From the NCBI GenBank assembly GCA_036381835.1, contig DASVCA010000030.1, positions 1 to 33,876 of the forward strand: 33,876 bases of DNA, given 5' to 3'. Below, one piece after another: positions 7,161-17,254 of this stretch. The notes below the pieces were generated by a model, which worked only from the letters and a program-made list of their open reading frames with translations, did not search any database and was not told the origin of the DNA. Each line of letters opens with the position of its first letter. Position 1 is the stretch's first letter. The translations under genes were made by a program, and so were the position numbers. Source of the stretch: DASULK01 sp036381835. Lineage in GTDB: Bacteria; Actinomycetota; Actinomycetes; Mycobacteriales; Micromonosporaceae.

Positions 7161-8351
7161 GTGACTGGGAGCCGGGAGATCGACAGCATCCTGCAGCGTG
7201 CCGCCGACGGCGGGCGGATCACCCCCGAGGAGGCGCTGCTGCTCTACACCGACGCGCCGTTCCATGCCCTCGGTGAGGCCGCCGACGCGGTACGCCGCCG
7301 CCGCTACCCGGACGGCGTCGTCACGTACCTGATCGACCGGAACATCAACTACACCAACGTCTGCGTGACGGCGTGTCGGTTCTGCGCCTTCTACCGGGCG
7401 CCGAAGCACCGTGAGGGCTGGGTGCACTCCACCGAGGAGATCCTGCGCCGCTGCGGCGAGGCGGTGGCGCTGGGTGCCACGCAGGTGATGCTCCAGGGCG
7501 GCCACCACCCGGACTTCGGCGTGGAGTACTACGAGGAGCTGTTCTCCGCCGTCAAGAAGGCGTACCCGCAGCTGGCCATCCACTCCATCGGACCGAGCGA
7601 GATCCTGCACATGGCCAAGGTCTCCGGGGTGTCGGTGGAGGAGGCGATCACCCGGATCAAGGCCGCCGGCCTTGACTCCATCGCCGGCGCGGGTGCCGAG
7701 ATGCTGCCCGACCGGCCGCGTAAGGCGATCGCTCCGCTCAAGGAGTCCGGGGCGCGGTGGCTGGAGGTCATGGAGACCGCGCACCGGCTCGGCCTGGAAT
7801 CGACCGCGACCATGATGATGGGTACGGGGGAGACCAACGCCGAACGCATCGAGCACCTGCGGATGATCCGGGACGTGCAGGACCGCACCGGCGGCTTCCG
7901 CGCCTTCATCCCCTGGACCTACCAGCCGGAGAACAACCACCTGAAGGGCCGTACCCAGGCGACCGCACTGGAGTATCTGCGGCTGATCGCGGTGGCCCGG
8001 CTTTTCTTCGACAACGTGGCGCACCTGCAGGCGTCCTGGCTGACCACCGGCAAGGAGGTCGGCCAGCTCGCGCTGCACATGGGCGTTGACGACCTCGGCT
8101 CGATCATGCTGGAGGAGAACGTCATCTCCTCGGCCGGCGCCCGGCACCGGTCGAACCTGACCGAGCTGATCTGGATGATCCGCGCCGCGGATCGGATCCC
8201 TGCCCAGCGCGACACGCTCTACCGCCGGCTGCGGGTGCACTACACGCCGGACGACGACCCGGTCGATGAGCGCGTGGTCTCCCACTTCTCGTCGATCGCG
8301 CTGCCGGGTGGCGGTGCCGGCAAGCCGCTCCCGTTGATCGACGTGCGCTGA
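7161..8351 (+). CDS. mqnC: Cyclic dehypoxanthinyl futalosine synthase MqnC (radical SAM)
   Basis: The 396-aa radical SAM enzyme cyclises dehypoxanthinyl futalosine, the third step of the futalosine pathway. The [4Fe-4S]/SAM motif is C68-x3-C72-x2-C75 (CVTACRFC). GATQVMLQGGHHPD, HSIGPSEILHMAKVSGVS, GLDSIAGAGAEMLPDR and ATMMMGTGET are typical of MqnC and the related MqnE/CofG/CofH group. Length and the NINYTNVC entry favour MqnC over MqnE, as does the GFRAFIPWTYQPENNHLKG segment. Start GTG 7161 fits the family N-terminus and a -10-like box 7 nt before it. mqnB, mqnD and mqnE are not in the window. Confidence 0.94.
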   Translation: MTGSREIDSILQRAADGGRITPEEALLLYTDAPFHALGEAADAVRRRRYPDGVVTYLIDRNINYTNVCVTACRFCAFYRAPKHREGWVHSTEEILRRCGEAVALGATQVMLQGGHHPDFGVEYYEELFSAVKKAYPQLAIHSIGPSEILHMAKVSGVSVEEAITRIKAAGLDSIAGAGAEMLPDRPRKAIAPLKESGARWLEVMETAHRLGLESTATMMMGTGETNAERIEHLRMIRDVQDRTGGFRAFIPWTYQPENNHLKGRTQATALEYLRLIAVARLFFDNVAHLQASWLTTGKEVGQLALHMGVDDLGSIMLEENVISSAGARHRSNLTELIWMIRAADRIPAQRDTLYRRLRVHYTPDDDPVDERVVSHFSSIALPGGGAGKPLPLIDVR

Positions 8352-8368
8352 CGCGCTTTGGTGCGACC

Positions 8369-8409
8369 ATCACCTGTTCGGTCAGCTTCGCGTCATCCGA
8401 ACAGGTGAT
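8369..8409. terminator. Inverted repeat downstream of mqnC, probable terminator
   Basis: Perfect 13-bp arms, ATCACCTGTTCGG (8369-8381) and CCGAACAGGTGAT (8397-8409), with a 15-nt loop. It begins 17 nt after the mqnC stop. The position suits a terminator. The arms are symmetric enough to be a protein site instead, but the downstream gene starts about 190 nt away. Confidence 0.55.
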
Positions 8410-8595
8410 TCTGGCCACGGAACGTATTCCATCCTGATGCATCAGACGGTCTGCAGAAGCCTCCAACCTGGACTTTTAAGCATGTCTTAGCCGTCCTGCT
8501 CCTGAGGGGTTCGATTACGGGGTAGCGCGGTACTTAAGGAATCGCTAATCTGCCGCTATCCCTCCCCTCATCCACAATCACAGGGGCAAATTGTT
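8410..8595 (+). promoter_or_regulatory. AT-richer leader and promoter region of the LPVTG protein gene
   Basis: This stretch is by eye less GC-rich than its surroundings. TAATCT (8546-8551) is the best -10 candidate; it would give a 5' leader of roughly 38 nt, with AGGGG 9 nt before the ATG at 8596. No good -35 hexamer stands 16-18 bp upstream, so an alternative sigma factor is possible. I recognise no riboswitch. Confidence 0.3.
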
Positions 8596-9783
8596 ATGAA
8601 CTTCCGCAAGCGCGTTCTGGCGTCTTTGGGCGCGGGCGCTCTCGGTCTGACCGCTGCCAGCGCGTTCGCCACGCCCGCCCTCGCTGACGCCGGTGTCGAC
8701 GTCGCGATCGAGTCCGCCGGGGGCACGATCGGCGACTACGTCTCCAGTAAGCCCATCAAGGTGACCCTCGTCAACAAGCACGCGACCGAGGCCGCCGAGA
8801 ACATCCTCGTCAAGGTCGACACGAACGGCCTCCTCCCCGGCGTGAAGTTCGATGGCGACGAGTGCGGCGGCATCCAGGACGACGGCTTCGTCTACTGCGG
8901 CATCGAAGGCGACGCCCTTCCCGCTGGCGCACGGATCGACTGGTCGTTCTGGCTTGAGCTGACGGCCGGCGATGCCGGTGACTATGGCAAGATCAAGATC
9001 ACCATCGAACATGACGGTGAGGATCCGGACCTTTCGAACAACTCGACCACCCTCGACATCAAGGTCGCGAAGAAGACCGGGCCGGACCTCGCCGTTATCG
9101 CATACGACGTGGACTCGAAGGTCGAGGACCGCGACGAGGACGAGTACCCGGTTCTCGGTGGAGCGCTGCACCCCGGTGAAGAGGGTGCTGTTCTCTACGA
9201 CGTCGCCAACTTCGGCGATGAGCCTGCGTGGGGCGTGCGAGTCACCGTCAACCTGCCGGAGGGCGTGACCTTCACCGAGGTCGAGCCGGACTGCGCGTAC
9301 TCCGACGACAACCGGAAGGCCGTCTGCACCTACCCCGACCTCACGATGATCTCGTTCGATGACTGGGCGGAGGGTAAGGAAGGCCGTTTCGGGGTTCACT
9401 TCTGGAACTACGTCACCGTTGCTGCCGGCGTCAAGGCGCCCGTTACCTTGACGGAGGGCATGGTCACGGTCGAGGCGTTGGAGCCGCAGCTGACGGTCCT
9501 GAACAAGTCCACCAAGGCCGCACTGCCGGAGAATGCGCGGCCGCTCACCGAAGACCGCGAGTTCGGGGAGATCGACCCGAGCGACAACAGCGACAAGTTC
9601 AACGTCATCGTCGCCGGCTCCGGTGGCGAGGGCGGCGGCAGCCTGCCGGTGACCGGTGCCCAGGCCGGTCTGATCGGTGGGATCGGCGCGGCCGTGGTCA
9701 TCGCCGGCGCGGCGCTGTTCCTGATGGCCCGCCGCCGCAAGGTGGTCCTGGTGACCCCGGACGACGAGAAGTCGAGCAACTGA
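8596..9783 (+). CDS. Secreted LPXTG-type cell-wall-anchored surface protein
   Basis: The 395-aa protein has a signal peptide (residues 1-30, basic start, hydrophobic core, ALA before the likely cut at 30/31). Two beta-sandwich-like repeats with DUF11/CARDB character follow: residues about 33-157, ending in DPDLSNNSTTLDIKV, and about 163-340, ending in DPSDNSDKFNVIV. Each holds a Cys pair (90/101 and 233/244) that could form a disulfide. A Gly-rich linker leads to the sortase signal LPVTG (350-354), a hydrophobic helix (about 357-377) and an RRRK charged stop. It is thus a sortase substrate, displayed on the wall. The mature part is very acidic. No sortase gene is in the window. It is monocistronic, with a strong terminator behind it. 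Binding partner unknown. Confidence 0.87.
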   Translation: MNFRKRVLASLGAGALGLTAASAFATPALADAGVDVAIESAGGTIGDYVSSKPIKVTLVNKHATEAAENILVKVDTNGLLPGVKFDGDECGGIQDDGFVYCGIEGDALPAGARIDWSFWLELTAGDAGDYGKIKITIEHDGEDPDLSNNSTTLDIKVAKKTGPDLAVIAYDVDSKVEDRDEDEYPVLGGALHPGEEGAVLYDVANFGDEPAWGVRVTVNLPEGVTFTEVEPDCAYSDDNRKAVCTYPDLTMISFDDWAEGKEGRFGVHFWNYVTVAAGVKAPVTLTEGMVTVEALEPQLTVLNKSTKAALPENARPLTEDREFGEIDPSDNSDKFNVIVAGSGGEGGGSLPVTGAQAGLIGGIGAAVVIAGAALFLMARRRKVVLVTPDDEKSSN

Positions 9784-9827
9784 GACGGCTCCTCGGTAGC
9801 GGCCGACTTCGGCCGTACAGATAGATA

Positions 9828-9870
9828 GATCCGGGGGCGGGGTGGCTGACCACCCCGCCCCCGGATCCTT
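9828..9870 (+). terminator. Strong intrinsic terminator after the LPVTG protein gene
   Basis: GATCCGGGGGCGGGGTGG (9828-9845), loop CTGA, exact complement (9850-9867), then CTTT. The 18-bp GC-rich stem with a tetraloop and short T-run makes this the clearest terminator in the window. A small GGCCG/CGGCC hairpin lies just before it (about 9800-9816). Confidence 0.85.
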
Positions 9871-9897
9871 TCCACGTCGGCTGGCAGAGTAGGACAG

Positions 9898-10614
9898 GTG
9901 ACTCGCTCAACACGCGGACGGCGTGCCGGACTCGACAAGCAGCCCCACGAGGTGGCGGCGATGTTCGACGGCGTGGCATCCCGGTACGACCTGACGAACA
10001 CGGTGATGACCGCCGGGCGGGACCGGGCCTGGCGGCGGGCCACCCGGGCCGCCCTGGACCTGCGGCCCGGTGAGCGGGTGCTCGACGTTGGTGCCGGCAC
10101 CGGCGTATCGACGGAGGAGCTGACCCGGTCGGGTGCCTACGCGGTCGGGGTGGATCTCTCGCTCGGCATGCTGCGGGCCGGTCGGCGCACCCGGCCGCAC
10201 ATTCCGCTGCTCGCCGGGGACGCGCTGCGGCTTCCCTTCCCCGACGAGACCTTCGACGCGGTCACGATCTCGTTCGCCTTGCGTAACGTCGTCGACCCCG
10301 ACGCCGCGTTGCGCGAGTTCGCCCGGGTCACCCGGCCCGGGGGCAGGCTGGTGATCTGCGAGTTGAGTCACCCCACCAACCGGATCTTCCGCACCGCGTA
10401 CCTGTCGTATCTGTTGCGCTGGCTGCCGACCGCGGCCCGAGTGGTCTCCAGCAACCCCGACGCTTACGTCTACCTGATGGAGTCGATCCGTGCCTGGCCC
10501 GACCAGGCCGCGTTGGCCGAGCGGATCTCGGCCGCCGGCTGGCACCAGGTGGCCTGGCGGAATCTGACCGGCGGCCTGGCCGCGCTCCATCGGGCCGTAC
10601 GGTGTGACGCCTGA
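9898..10614 (+). CDS. menG: Demethylmenaquinone methyltransferase MenG (UbiE family)
   Basis: The 238-aa class I SAM-dependent methyltransferase adds the ring methyl group that turns demethylmenaquinone into menaquinone. Motif I is VLDVGAGTG (residues 61-69). UbiE-family signatures are FDGVASRYDLTNTVMTAG (23-40), FALRNVVDPDAALREFARVTRPGGRLVICELS and SSNPDAYVYLMESI. The start is GTG 9898 with AGGA three to four nt upstream, which is tight; no better start exists. It sits directly after the LPVTG gene terminator and about 150 nt before the menJ-like gene on the same strand. Since the ring pathway here is futalosine, the substrate arrives from the mqn route. Confidence 0.92.
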   Translation: MTRSTRGRRAGLDKQPHEVAAMFDGVASRYDLTNTVMTAGRDRAWRRATRAALDLRPGERVLDVGAGTGVSTEELTRSGAYAVGVDLSLGMLRAGRRTRPHIPLLAGDALRLPFPDETFDAVTISFALRNVVDPDAALREFARVTRPGGRLVICELSHPTNRIFRTAYLSYLLRWLPTAARVVSSNPDAYVYLMESIRAWPDQAALAERISAAGWHQVAWRNLTGGLAALHRAVRCDA

Positions 10615-10659
10615 CACTACGAAGCGCACGGATTCGGTCACCCGGTGTCCATCGGGTCT

Positions 10660-10677
10660 ACTTAGGTTTACCTAAGT
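10660..10677. promoter_or_regulatory. Perfect 18-bp palindrome upstream of menJ, putative operator
   Basis: ACTTAGGTTTACCTAAGT is two perfect 8-bp half-sites around TT, lying 46 nt after the menG stop and 85 nt before the menJ start. The half-site TTAGGT recalls DtxR/IdeR iron boxes, but in those the half-sites are separated by about 7 bp rather than 2. The binding protein is therefore unknown. The low-GC palindrome stands out against its high-GC surroundings. Confidence 0.45.
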
Positions 10678-10762
10678 CGGCAGCTTGCCCGCTCGTCTGC
10701 GTAGACTCGTCCCCGAACCAGCTTGTGAAGGATTTCACGAGCATCCGCGAGGGGAGGCGAGG

Positions 10763-12040
10763 ATGGCGGTTGGCGAGTACGACGCCGACGTCATCGTCGT
10801 GGGCGCTGGTCCAGGCGGATCCACGACCGCCTATCACCTTGCCCGCCATGGGCTGCGGGTGCTGCTGCTGGAGAAGACCGAGTTCCCCCGGGAGAAGGTC
10901 TGCGGCGACGGCCTGACCCCACGCGCGGTCAAGCAGCTCGTCAAGCTCGGCATCGACACCTCGCCGGAAGCCGGCTGGGTGCGGAACAAGGGTCTGCGGG
11001 TGATCGGCGGGGGCGTACGCCTCGAACTCGACTGGCCGCAACTGTCCAGTTTCCCGGACTACGGCCTGGTCCGCCCCCGGCTCGACTTCGACGACCTGCT
11101 CGCCCGGCAGGCCGTTTCGGCCGGTGCGATCCTGCGGACCGGGGTGACGGTCACCGGGCCGGTGCTCGACGAATCCGGACGGGTGACCGGGGTGACCGCG
11201 GAGATCGGCCCGGACAAGGCCCCCGGAACATTTCACGCGCCGCTGGTGATCGCCGCAGACGGCGTCTCCGCCCGCTTCGCGCTCGCGCTCGGCCTCGCCA
11301 AACGGGAAGACCGGCCGATGGGGGTGGCCGTCCGCCGCTACTACCGGTCGCCCGTTCGGCACAACGACGACTATCTCGAGTCCTGGCTGGAACTGCGCAG
11401 CCGGGAGGCCGGGGACAACCTGTTACCCGGCTACGGCTGGATCTTCGGACTCGGCGACGGCCGGGTCAACGTCGGACTGGGCATCCTCAACTCGTCGAAG
11501 GCGTTCGGCAAGACCAACTACCGGCGGATGCTCACCGAGTGGCTGGCCAACACGCCCGCCGAGTGGGGCATGGCGGATGAGGCCAATGCCGACGGCCCGA
11601 TCCTCGGTGCCGCCCTGCCGATGGGGTTCAACCGGGCGCCGCACTACACCCGCGGTGTGATGCTCGTCGGCGACTGCGGCGGCATGGTCAATCCGTTCAA
11701 CGGCGAGGGCATCGCCTACGCCATGGAGTCGGGCGAGCTGGCCGCGGAGATCGCGGTGCAGGCGCTCGCCCGTCCCGCCGGCACCGCCCGGGAACGCGCG
11801 CTGAGCGGCTATCCCGCCGAACTGAAGGTCCGCTACGGCGGCTACTACCGACTCGGTGGGATCTTCGTCAAGCTCATCGGCAATCCGCAGATCATGCGGA
11901 TCGCCACCAGGCACGGACTGCCGCATCCGACGTTGATGCGCTTCGTGCTCAAGCTGATGGCCAACCTCACCGACCCGCGCGGTGGGGACGCGATGGACCG
12001 GATCATCAACGCGATGACTAAGGTAGCGCCGGCCGTGTGA
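10763..12040 (+). CDS. menJ: FAD-dependent geranylgeranyl-reductase-family protein, probable menaquinone side-chain reductase (MenJ-like)
   Basis: The 425-aa flavoprotein has an N-terminal FAD Rossmann motif (VIVVGAGPGGSTTAYHLARHG, residues 10-30), the GGR-family signature EKVCGDGLTPRAV, an internal VIAADGVSARFA stretch and the C-terminal FAD motif MLVGDCGGMVNPFNGEGIAYAMESG. In mycobacteria the homologue MenJ reduces one double bond of the menaquinone side chain. That assignment is inferred here from family and from menG just upstream, nuo downstream and the polyprenyl synthase at 27916. ATG 10763 has GGGGAGG 5 nt upstream. An in-frame ATG at 10685 adds 26 unlikely residues. A geranylgeranyl-lipid reductase role cannot be excluded. 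Confidence 0.85.
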   Translation: MAVGEYDADVIVVGAGPGGSTTAYHLARHGLRVLLLEKTEFPREKVCGDGLTPRAVKQLVKLGIDTSPEAGWVRNKGLRVIGGGVRLELDWPQLSSFPDYGLVRPRLDFDDLLARQAVSAGAILRTGVTVTGPVLDESGRVTGVTAEIGPDKAPGTFHAPLVIAADGVSARFALALGLAKREDRPMGVAVRRYYRSPVRHNDDYLESWLELRSREAGDNLLPGYGWIFGLGDGRVNVGLGILNSSKAFGKTNYRRMLTEWLANTPAEWGMADEANADGPILGAALPMGFNRAPHYTRGVMLVGDCGGMVNPFNGEGIAYAMESGELAAEIAVQALARPAGTARERALSGYPAELKVRYGGYYRLGGIFVKLIGNPQIMRIATRHGLPHPTLMRFVLKLMANLTDPRGGDAMDRIINAMTKVAPAV

Positions 12041-12130
12041 ACGCGGGTGGGGCGTGCGCTGCGGCGTTCCCCCCACAGGTGAATAGGTTGGACTGACGGA
12101 TCGACCGGGAAGGACGGGTAGGAGAAGACG

Positions 12131-12496
12131 ATGTCGCTCTCACCCTGGGCACCCATCGTGGGGCTGTTCGCCCTCGCCACGGGTTTTGCGCTGTTCTCCG
12201 TCCTGGCAGCGCGGCTGGCCGGCCCGCGGCGCTACAACCGGGCCAAGCTCGAACCGTACGAGTGCGGCATCGAGCCGGGCCCGCAGCCGGTCGGCGGCGG
12301 TCGGATTCCGATCAAGTTCTATCTGACCGCGATGCTGTTCATCATCTTCGACATCGAGATCATCTTCCTCTACCCGTGGGCGGTGTCCTTCGACCTGCTG
12401 GGGACCTTCGCCTTTGTGGAGATGTTGATGTTCATCGGTGCGGTCTTCGTCGCGTACGCCTACGTGTGGCGTCGCGGCGGACTGGACTGGGACTGA
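12131..12496 (+). CDS. nuoA: NADH-quinone oxidoreductase subunit A
   Basis: This 121-aa membrane subunit has three predicted helices (about residues 8-30, 63-85 and 90-112) and the conserved loop YECGIEPGPQPVGGGRIPIKFYLTAMLFIIFDIEIIFLYPWA (residues 43-83), which lines the quinone cavity with NuoH, NuoB and NuoD. It is the first gene of the 14-gene nuo operon. GGAG lies about 7 nt before ATG 12131. The 90-nt leader holds a weak TAGGTT (-10-like, 12084-12089) without a clear -35. Confidence 0.95.
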   Translation: MSLSPWAPIVGLFALATGFALFSVLAARLAGPRRYNRAKLEPYECGIEPGPQPVGGGRIPIKFYLTAMLFIIFDIEIIFLYPWAVSFDLLGTFAFVEMLMFIGAVFVAYAYVWRRGGLDWD

Positions 12497-12497
12497 G

Positions 12498-12507
12498 GAG
12501 GGGCCCC
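12498..12507 (+). promoter_or_regulatory. nuoB ribosome binding site within GAGGGGCCCC
   Basis: GAGGGGCCCC lies between the nuoA stop and the nuoB ATG, with GAGGGG ending 6 nt before the start. It sets ATG 12510 as the start. The same decamer precedes nuoL. GGGGCCCC is self-complementary and could pair between or within transcripts. Confidence 0.6.
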
Positions 12508-12509
12508 AG

Positions 12510-13180
<671 letters not shown>

Positions 13181-13184
<4 letters not shown>

Positions 13185-13918
13185 CAGCTACCTCACCCGC
13201 GCCCAGCGAGCAGCCCGGCAGCGGAGTGCCGGCGGCACCGGCCGCGACCGGCGGTGCCCCCGCGCCGCGTCCGGCTGCGGTGTCGACCGCCCGCGGCATG
13301 TTCGGCGTCCAGGGCACCCCGGACACCTCCGGATTCGGCGGCCTCGTCCGACGCCCCGCCCAGGTCGTGGCCACACCCCGCCCCTACGGCGGATACTTCG
13401 ACGAGGTCTACGACTCGCTGCAGGAGGCGTACCCGGGCCTCGACGACGCGATCGAGAAGGTCGTGGTCGACCGGGGTGAACTGACGCTCCACGTGCGGCG
13501 CGAGAAGATCGCCGAGATCTGCCAGGTGCTGCGCGACGACGAGGCGCTGCGCTTCGAGTTCTGCTCCTCGGTCTCCGGTGCGGACTACCTGGGCATCGAC
13601 GAGCGGCGGCTGCATGTCGTCTACCACCTGACCTCGATGACCTATCGGCGGCGTATCCGGCTGGAAGTCGCGGTCACCGCCGAGGATCCGCACGTGCCGA
13701 CCGTCACGTCCGTCTACCCGACCGCCGACTGGCAGGAGCGGGAGGCGTACGACATGTTCGGCATCGTCTTCGACGGCCACCCCGGCCTGAGCCGCATCCT
13801 CATGCCGGACGACTGGGAGGGTCATCCGCAGCGCAAGGATTACCCGCTCGGGGGTGTGCCGGTCGAGTACAAGGGCGCCCAGATTCCCCCACCCGACCAG
13901 CGGAGGGCTTACAAATGA
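13181..13918 (+). CDS. nuoC: NADH-quinone oxidoreductase subunit C
   Basis: The 245-aa 30-kDa-type subunit is a separate protein here, not fused to NuoD as in E. coli. The first 65 or so residues are Ala/Pro/Ser-rich and probably disordered; the conserved domain begins at about residue 66. The signature is near the C-terminus: EREAYDMFGIVFDGHP, then LSRILMPDDWEGHPQRKDYPLGG. ATG 13181 overlaps the nuoB stop, and the nuoC stop overlaps the nuoD ATG. The extended N-terminus makes the exact start worth checking, but the ATGA overlap supports it. Confidence 0.94.
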
Positions 13919-15237
13919 CCACTCCGTACGCGACCGAACGCGAAACCGACGAAGGCAAGGTCTTCACCGTCACCGGTGGCGACTGGGACACGGTCGTAGC
14001 CGGCGTCGACCCGATCAACGACGAGCGGATCGTGGTCAACATGGGCCCGCAGCACCCGTCGACCCACGGCGTGCTGCGCCTCGTGCTGGAGCTGGAAGGC
14101 GAGACCGTCCGCGAGTGCCGACCGATCATCGGCTACCTGCACACCGGTATCGAGAAGAGCATCGAGTACCGGACCTGGGTGCAGGGCACCACCTTCGTCA
14201 CCCGGATGGACTACCTGGCGCCGATCTTCAACGAGACGGCGTACTGCCTGGCGGTTGAGAAGCTGCTCGGCATCGAGGAGCAGATCCCGGAGCGGGCGAC
14301 CACCATCCGGGTGCTGATGATGGAGCTCAACCGCATCTCCTCGCACCTGCTGTGGTTCGGCACCACCGCCCAGGAGCTGGGCGCGGTCAACCTGATGGTG
14401 TACGGCCTGCGGGAACGGGAGCTGATCCTCAAGATCTTCGAGATCGTCACCGGCCTGCGGATGAACATGGCGTACGTGCGTCCCGGCGGCGTCGCGCAGG
14501 ACGTCCCGGACGAGGCCATCGTCAAGATCCGCGAGCTGCTCAAGGAGCTGCCGAAGCGCCTCAACGAGTACGAGGCGATCCTGTCGGAGCAGCCGATCTG
14601 GTTGCAGCGCACCCAGAACGTCGCGGTCCTGGACGTGACCGGGTGCCTCGCGCTCGGGATCACCGGCCCGGTGCTGCGCGCCGCGGGCCTGCCCTGGGAC
14701 CAGCGCAAGACGATGCCGTACTGCGGCTACGAGACCTACGAGTTCGACGTCCCGACCACCGAGAGCGGCGACGTGTGGGGCCGCTACCTGGTCCGGATGG
14801 CGGAGATGCGCGAGTCGCTGAAGATCGTCGAGCAGGCGCTCGACCGGCTGCGGCCGGGACCGATCATGGTCGAGGACAAGAAGATCGGCTGGCCGTCGCA
14901 GCTGGCCGTCGGCCTCGACGGCATGGGCAACTCGCTCGAACACGTAGCGAAGATCATGGGTCAGTCGATGGAGGCGCTGATCCACCACTTCAAGCTCGTG
15001 ACCGAGGGCTTCCGGGTGCCGCCCGGCCAGGTCTACGTCGAGATCGAGGCGCCGCGCGGCGTACTCGGGGTGCATGCCGTCTCCGACGGTGGCACCCGGC
15101 CGTACCGGGTGCACTACCGCGAGCCGAGCTTCATCAATCTGCAGGCCGTCCCGGCGATCTCCGAGGGCGGACTGATCGCCGACGTGATCGCCGGCGGTGC
15201 CTCGCTGGACCCCGTGATGGGTGGGTGTGATCGATAA
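13915..15237 (+). CDS. nuoD: NADH-quinone oxidoreductase subunit D (49 kDa)
   Basis: The 440-aa subunit derives from the large subunit of [NiFe] hydrogenases and forms the quinone head-group site with NuoB. Key stretches are NMGPQHPSTHGVLR (His residues of the quinone loop), YLHTGIEKSIEYRTW, MMELNRISSHLLWFGTTAQELGA, MNMAYVRPGGVAQD and the C-terminal APRGVLGVHAVSDGG, then YRVHYREPSFINLQA. The full family length is present. Start ATG 13915 overlaps nuoC (ATGA). The stop TAA shares one base with the nuoE ATG (TAATG). Confidence 0.97.
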   Translation: MTTPYATERETDEGKVFTVTGGDWDTVVAGVDPINDERIVVNMGPQHPSTHGVLRLVLELEGETVRECRPIIGYLHTGIEKSIEYRTWVQGTTFVTRMDYLAPIFNETAYCLAVEKLLGIEEQIPERATTIRVLMMELNRISSHLLWFGTTAQELGAVNLMVYGLRERELILKIFEIVTGLRMNMAYVRPGGVAQDVPDEAIVKIRELLKELPKRLNEYEAILSEQPIWLQRTQNVAVLDVTGCLALGITGPVLRAAGLPWDQRKTMPYCGYETYEFDVPTTESGDVWGRYLVRMAEMRESLKIVEQALDRLRPGPIMVEDKKIGWPSQLAVGLDGMGNSLEHVAKIMGQSMEALIHHFKLVTEGFRVPPGQVYVEIEAPRGVLGVHAVSDGGTRPYRVHYREPSFINLQAVPAISEGGLIADVIAGGASLDPVMGGCDR

Positions 15238-15937
15238 TGGGCTTCAGCCAGGAGACCCGCGAGCGGGCGCAGGAGATCATCGCTCGCTACCCGGCGGACC
15301 ACTCCCGGTCCGCGTTGCTCCCCCTGCTGCACCTGGTGCAGTCGGAGGAGGGGTACGTGTCGCCCGCGGGGATCGAGTTCTGCGCCGAACTTCTCGGCAT
15401 CACCCGGGCCCAGGTTGCCGCGGTGGCCAGCTTCTACACCATGTACAAGCGCCGCCCCACCGGCGACTGGCTGGTCAGCGTCTGCACCAACACGATGTGC
15501 AACGTGCTCGGCGGGCAGGAGGTCTACGACACCCTCGCCGAGCACCTGGGTGTGGGGCACGAAGAGACGACCGCTGACGGCAAGATCACCCTCGAGCACG
15601 CCGAGTGCCTGGCGGCCTGCGACAACGGCCCGGTGATGACCGTCAACTATGAGTTCTTCGACCGCATCGACCCGAAGGCCGCGGTCGAGGTGGTGGAGGA
15701 GCTGCGCGCCGGGGGACGGCCGACGCCGACCCGGGGCGGACGGCTCTGTCCCCTGAAGGAGATGTCCCTGCAGCTTGCCGGCTTCGCCGACCCGCGCGAG
15801 GACGCGGTCGCCGGCCCCGCCGCCAGCGAGGCCACGCTGCGGGGCGTACGGCTGGCCGAGGAGCACGGCATCTCGGTGGCCGGCTTCGACCCGAGCACCC
15901 CGATCAAGCAGGGTGACGACCGCAAGGAGGCAGGACA

Positions 15938-15941
<4 letters not shown>
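15237..15941 (+). CDS. nuoE: NADH-quinone oxidoreductase subunit E (24 kDa)
   Basis: The 234-aa thioredoxin-fold subunit carries [2Fe-2S] cluster N1a. Ligands are C83 and C88 (CTNTMC) and C124 and C128 (ECLAAC). The N-terminal helical part (GYVSPAGIEFCAELLGI, SFYTMY) is typical. About 60 residues after the thioredoxin domain (from about 175) are extra compared with E. coli NuoE. They include PLKEMSLQLAGFADPRED and may pack on neighbouring subunits; this is inference. ATG 15237 overlaps the nuoD stop by one base, and the stop overlaps the nuoF GTG. Confidence 0.95.

Positions 15942-17253
<1,312 letters not shown>

Positions 17254-17254
<1 letters not shown>

Noticed and set aside
8369..8409. 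SOS (LexA) box after mqnC
   Set aside because: CGAACAGGTGAT looks superficially similar, but the actinobacterial pattern (CGAAC-N4-GTTCG) is not completed within the required spacing.
8410..8595. Riboswitch upstream of the LPVTG protein gene
   Set aside because: I could not match any known riboswitch core by eye, and no stable multi-stem fold was evident.
10660..10677. Iron box (IdeR/DmdR) upstream of menJ
   Set aside because: Half-sites resemble TTAGGT/ACCTAA, but the spacer is 2 bp instead of about 7 bp, so a classic iron box is not supported. Kept only as an unassigned operator.
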